From assembly GCA_002110485.1 (NCBI GenBank), contig MOWL01000023.1, forward strand, positions 992,001-1,056,000: 64,000 nucleotides of DNA. Reading direction: 5' to 3'. The stretch is from Emergomyces orientalis (taxonomy: Eukaryota > Ascomycota > Eurotiomycetes > Onygenales > Ajellomycetaceae). This document shows, piece by piece, positions 62,002 through 64,000 of this stretch (positions within the stretch are counted from its first letter, which is position 1; every line of letters begins with the position of its first letter). Below the pieces are notes generated by a model that was not told where the DNA came from, did no database searches, and saw only the letters and a program-made list of their open reading frames with translations. Both the position numbers and the translations under genes were made by a program.

Positions 62002-63679
62002 CTGGAGATGGCACGACGCAACGCAGGATTTAAACTTAGAAATTTTGAATATTGGAACGCAGGAGAAGGAAAAGATTGTGTCGTGAGGCTGCAAGGAGAT
62101 GGAAGGCAGAGAGATGGACAGCATCCTTTACCTCTTCACCAACCCCTCCATAGCAACACAACACAACGCGATTCACAACAACAACCAAGATGAGCTTGAA
62201 ATTCCGCTTCAAGCTCGTAAATCATAATCAGCCGGGTGACTATCACGGCAAGCTTTAGCAATATGGTTGCAGAGGGAACTCACAGAATCAACAGATTTTT
62301 GGGTTCCTCTGTGGTGAGCCTGCCCTGTGCTTCTGTCTCGATATCTGGACCGTTGATATTCTTAATTGGCGCTGCTTTCTTGCCCAGCAATGAACTATTT
62401 AGACACACTTAGTAAAATATAAAAGTTATTCAGCTTCACTTTGTGTATGATCTCGACAGAAAGTTGAATAGAGCGTTTTTTAGATAGCAATGCCGTCGTT
62501 TCTTCGTCGGTGTGGCGCTTGCATAGGGAGCTGATTGTGGATAGTACTTAACAGGCCAGTATTGATCACTTTTAATGATAATTACCATTGCTCGGCAAAG
62601 CTGCTCTGCATGCGAGAGATCTGGCCAAAATAGGTCAATGACCCATGAATACTCTTTTGTTAGCTATATGCCTTGAGTTGTCAGCCCCTACTCCCTGTTC
62701 AAAGTCCGTTGACAATCTCCCACGTCGCTCCCGAACTTATAATAGTAGCCACCACGACGGTGAAGGCAGCGATCGGCTAGGCGGATATTACATGAAAGCT
62801 GATCGGTTTCATGATAGGGCTGGTCATAAATTTTCCAAGTGCGGTATACAGTGCGGGATTCCGCCCGGCAGCCTCCAGTCCGCCGCGGTCTGATACACCT
62901 ATGCCTTCTAAAAGTTCCTATTAGTTGCTGCAGGAGTATTAACTTGCCAGCCTTCGGTTCCTACTCTGCCCAAAAATCGTGGAGTGTCCAGAGTTGACTT
63001 TCCACGGAACCAGCGGAAGATCGGAGTTTGTGTTGGTCGAGTCCAGAACTCCATTATGATTGGTATCTGGAGCATAAGAAATAAGGTCTTCCCAGCATAC
63101 TCATTCTCATAGGCTTGTCCTTATAAAAGGAGCGTTATGTAGTGGCATATATTACAGATCTGAAAGAGGCTGAAAGATGAAAAGAGTAGATCGAAACCGG
63201 GGATAACGAAGAAAACGAAAATGATGACTTTGGAACTGGTTTTGGATGTAGCTGAGCGTAGCATGACTTGCATGGCACTGGCGCAATATATGGAATGATT
63301 CGATGAGTAGTCCTTCCAGTGTGGTGATAATAGTTGATCCATATAGTACTTGTGCTCGGCTACATCTCCTTACCATAGATTACCCACCTGTTGGCTGTGG
63401 TCCCAGTGGCTGCTTATAGTCCTGTAAAGAACTTTTAATTTTAATTTTTTTGATGAAATAGACATCATCGGCCACATTGGACATTGGAGAGTAAATATGA
63501 GGTACTTACGGACATGCTGAAAGGGGGCGTAGCGCCCTTTTCTTATAATGATGTTCGTGTGGCCCGTGTTGGACTATTGCCTTGAAACCATCATGGATGA
63601 TGCCAGCGATCGTTCCCATTAGAATTCGGGAGCGGAATATGATATTAGTGACTCCTAATAAGCCTTAAGGTTATTGAAG
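62002..63679. other. Gene-poor region, no gene recognised
   Basis: No supported gene on either strand. A 9-bp inverted repeat GAGCTTGAA / TTCAAGCTC with a 7-nt loop lies at 62192-62216. Short ORFs at 62645-62893 and 63121-63376 have no recognisable content. Confidence 0.45.
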
Positions 63680-63890
63680 GTATGTAAGAAAAGGTGATAT
63701 TAGAGAAGCTAATGGAGGGCTTTTCCGGGTTCAGGGCGACTCCTGAGCTCTGTAGGGCGCGGAAGACCGCATCTAGGTGCGGCACATTCTATTTTAGAAG
63801 AGCAGATAATACGACCAAGCCGTCGATATAGGTCACTTCTACCATTTGCTATGCAAATGGATAAAGCGAGATCTAGTGCCATTGTATTCT
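63680..63890 (-). mobile_element. Degraded Ty3/gypsy-type reverse-transcriptase fragment
   Basis: On the minus strand a single frame reads a C-terminal RT palm: LYPFA, then EVTYIDGLVV at about 63845-63805, where Y-I-D-G stands for the catalytic YxDD. It continues with HLDAVFRALQSSGVALNPEK, the helix and LNPxK motif that follow YxDD in Ty3/gypsy elements. Three in-frame stops interrupt it. One is a TAG where a Trp codon would be expected, the type of change produced by repeat-induced point mutation. No LTRs, integrase or protease are visible inside the window. It is a short, dead copy. Confidence 0.5.
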
Positions 63891-64000
63891 TAAGATGCTC
63901 TCTTATTTGATAAATAAAAAATAAAAAAAAAGACTGCCAAGCAAACAAGGTGCGTGGCTTGTTGTCCACATTAATATGTAGGCTCAATGGTTTAGGAGCT

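Noticed and set aside
1..64000. tRNA genes and CRISPR arrays
   Set aside because: Looked for GGTTCGANTCC-type B boxes with matching A boxes and for regularly spaced repeats; none convincing. The only short tandem array (61831-61898) has no spacers.

Overview
The window is nuclear DNA of a filamentous ascomycete. Genes carry short spliceosomal introns (about 55-210 nt, GTRNGT donors, CTAAC-like branch sites, YAG acceptors). Intergenic DNA is long, AT-rich and full of homopolymers, with CT-rich tracts ahead of start codons. The encoded proteins most resemble Eurotiomycetes. Long gene-poor gaps together with SteA/Ste12, INO80 and the other protein types suggest Onygenales, possibly Ajellomycetaceae; that placement is inference.

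Layout. 1-946: 3' part of a FAF1-like ribosome-biogenesis gene (+). 2208-3275: a decayed protein-kinase gene (-), possibly reaching 3655. 6027-7337: a four-exon type I membrane protein with a Cys-rich ectodomain (+). 7338-16498: a very long non-coding stretch ending in the CT-rich leader of the transcription factor gene ste12/steA (16499-19176, +). 21241-23672: sucrose-transporter-like GPH/MFS protein (+). 24753-27571: endosomal Na+/H+ exchanger of the Nhx1 type (+). 28354-29702: yeast-type zinc alcohol dehydrogenase (-). 31603-32448: fungal protein with a PD-(D/E)XK/Uma2-like signature, apparently frameshifted (-). 32923-34741: cytochrome P450 (-). 41300-46646: INO80 ATPase (+). 48534-50593: 5-aminolevulinate synthase (+). 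51433-53234: RNA polymerase I subunit RPA49 (-). 54367-54541: 25-residue ribosomal protein eL41 (-). 55175-56651: arginine-specific carbamoyl-phosphate synthase small chain (-), preceded by its spliced arginine attenuator peptide uORF at 56700-56937. 56938-64000: gene-poor, with one possible tiny Cys-rich gene (61578-62001, -), two striking palindromes near 60.1-60.2 kb, a 17-bp tandem repeat, and a degraded Ty3/gypsy reverse-transcriptase fragment at the right edge.

Most intact genes are housekeeping: ribosome production (FAF1, RPA49, eL41), chromatin remodelling (INO80), haem and arginine biosynthesis (HEM1, CPA1), ion and sugar transport, and mating/morphogenesis signalling (STE12). There is no biosynthetic cluster: the P450 and the ADH share a strand but have no backbone enzyme beside them.

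Exon structures were derived by hand from splice signals, reading phase and remembered family conservation. Every intact spliced model closes in frame. Two coding elements too short for ordinary ORF finding were recovered this way (eL41 and the attenuator peptide), plus one possible Cys-rich mini-gene.
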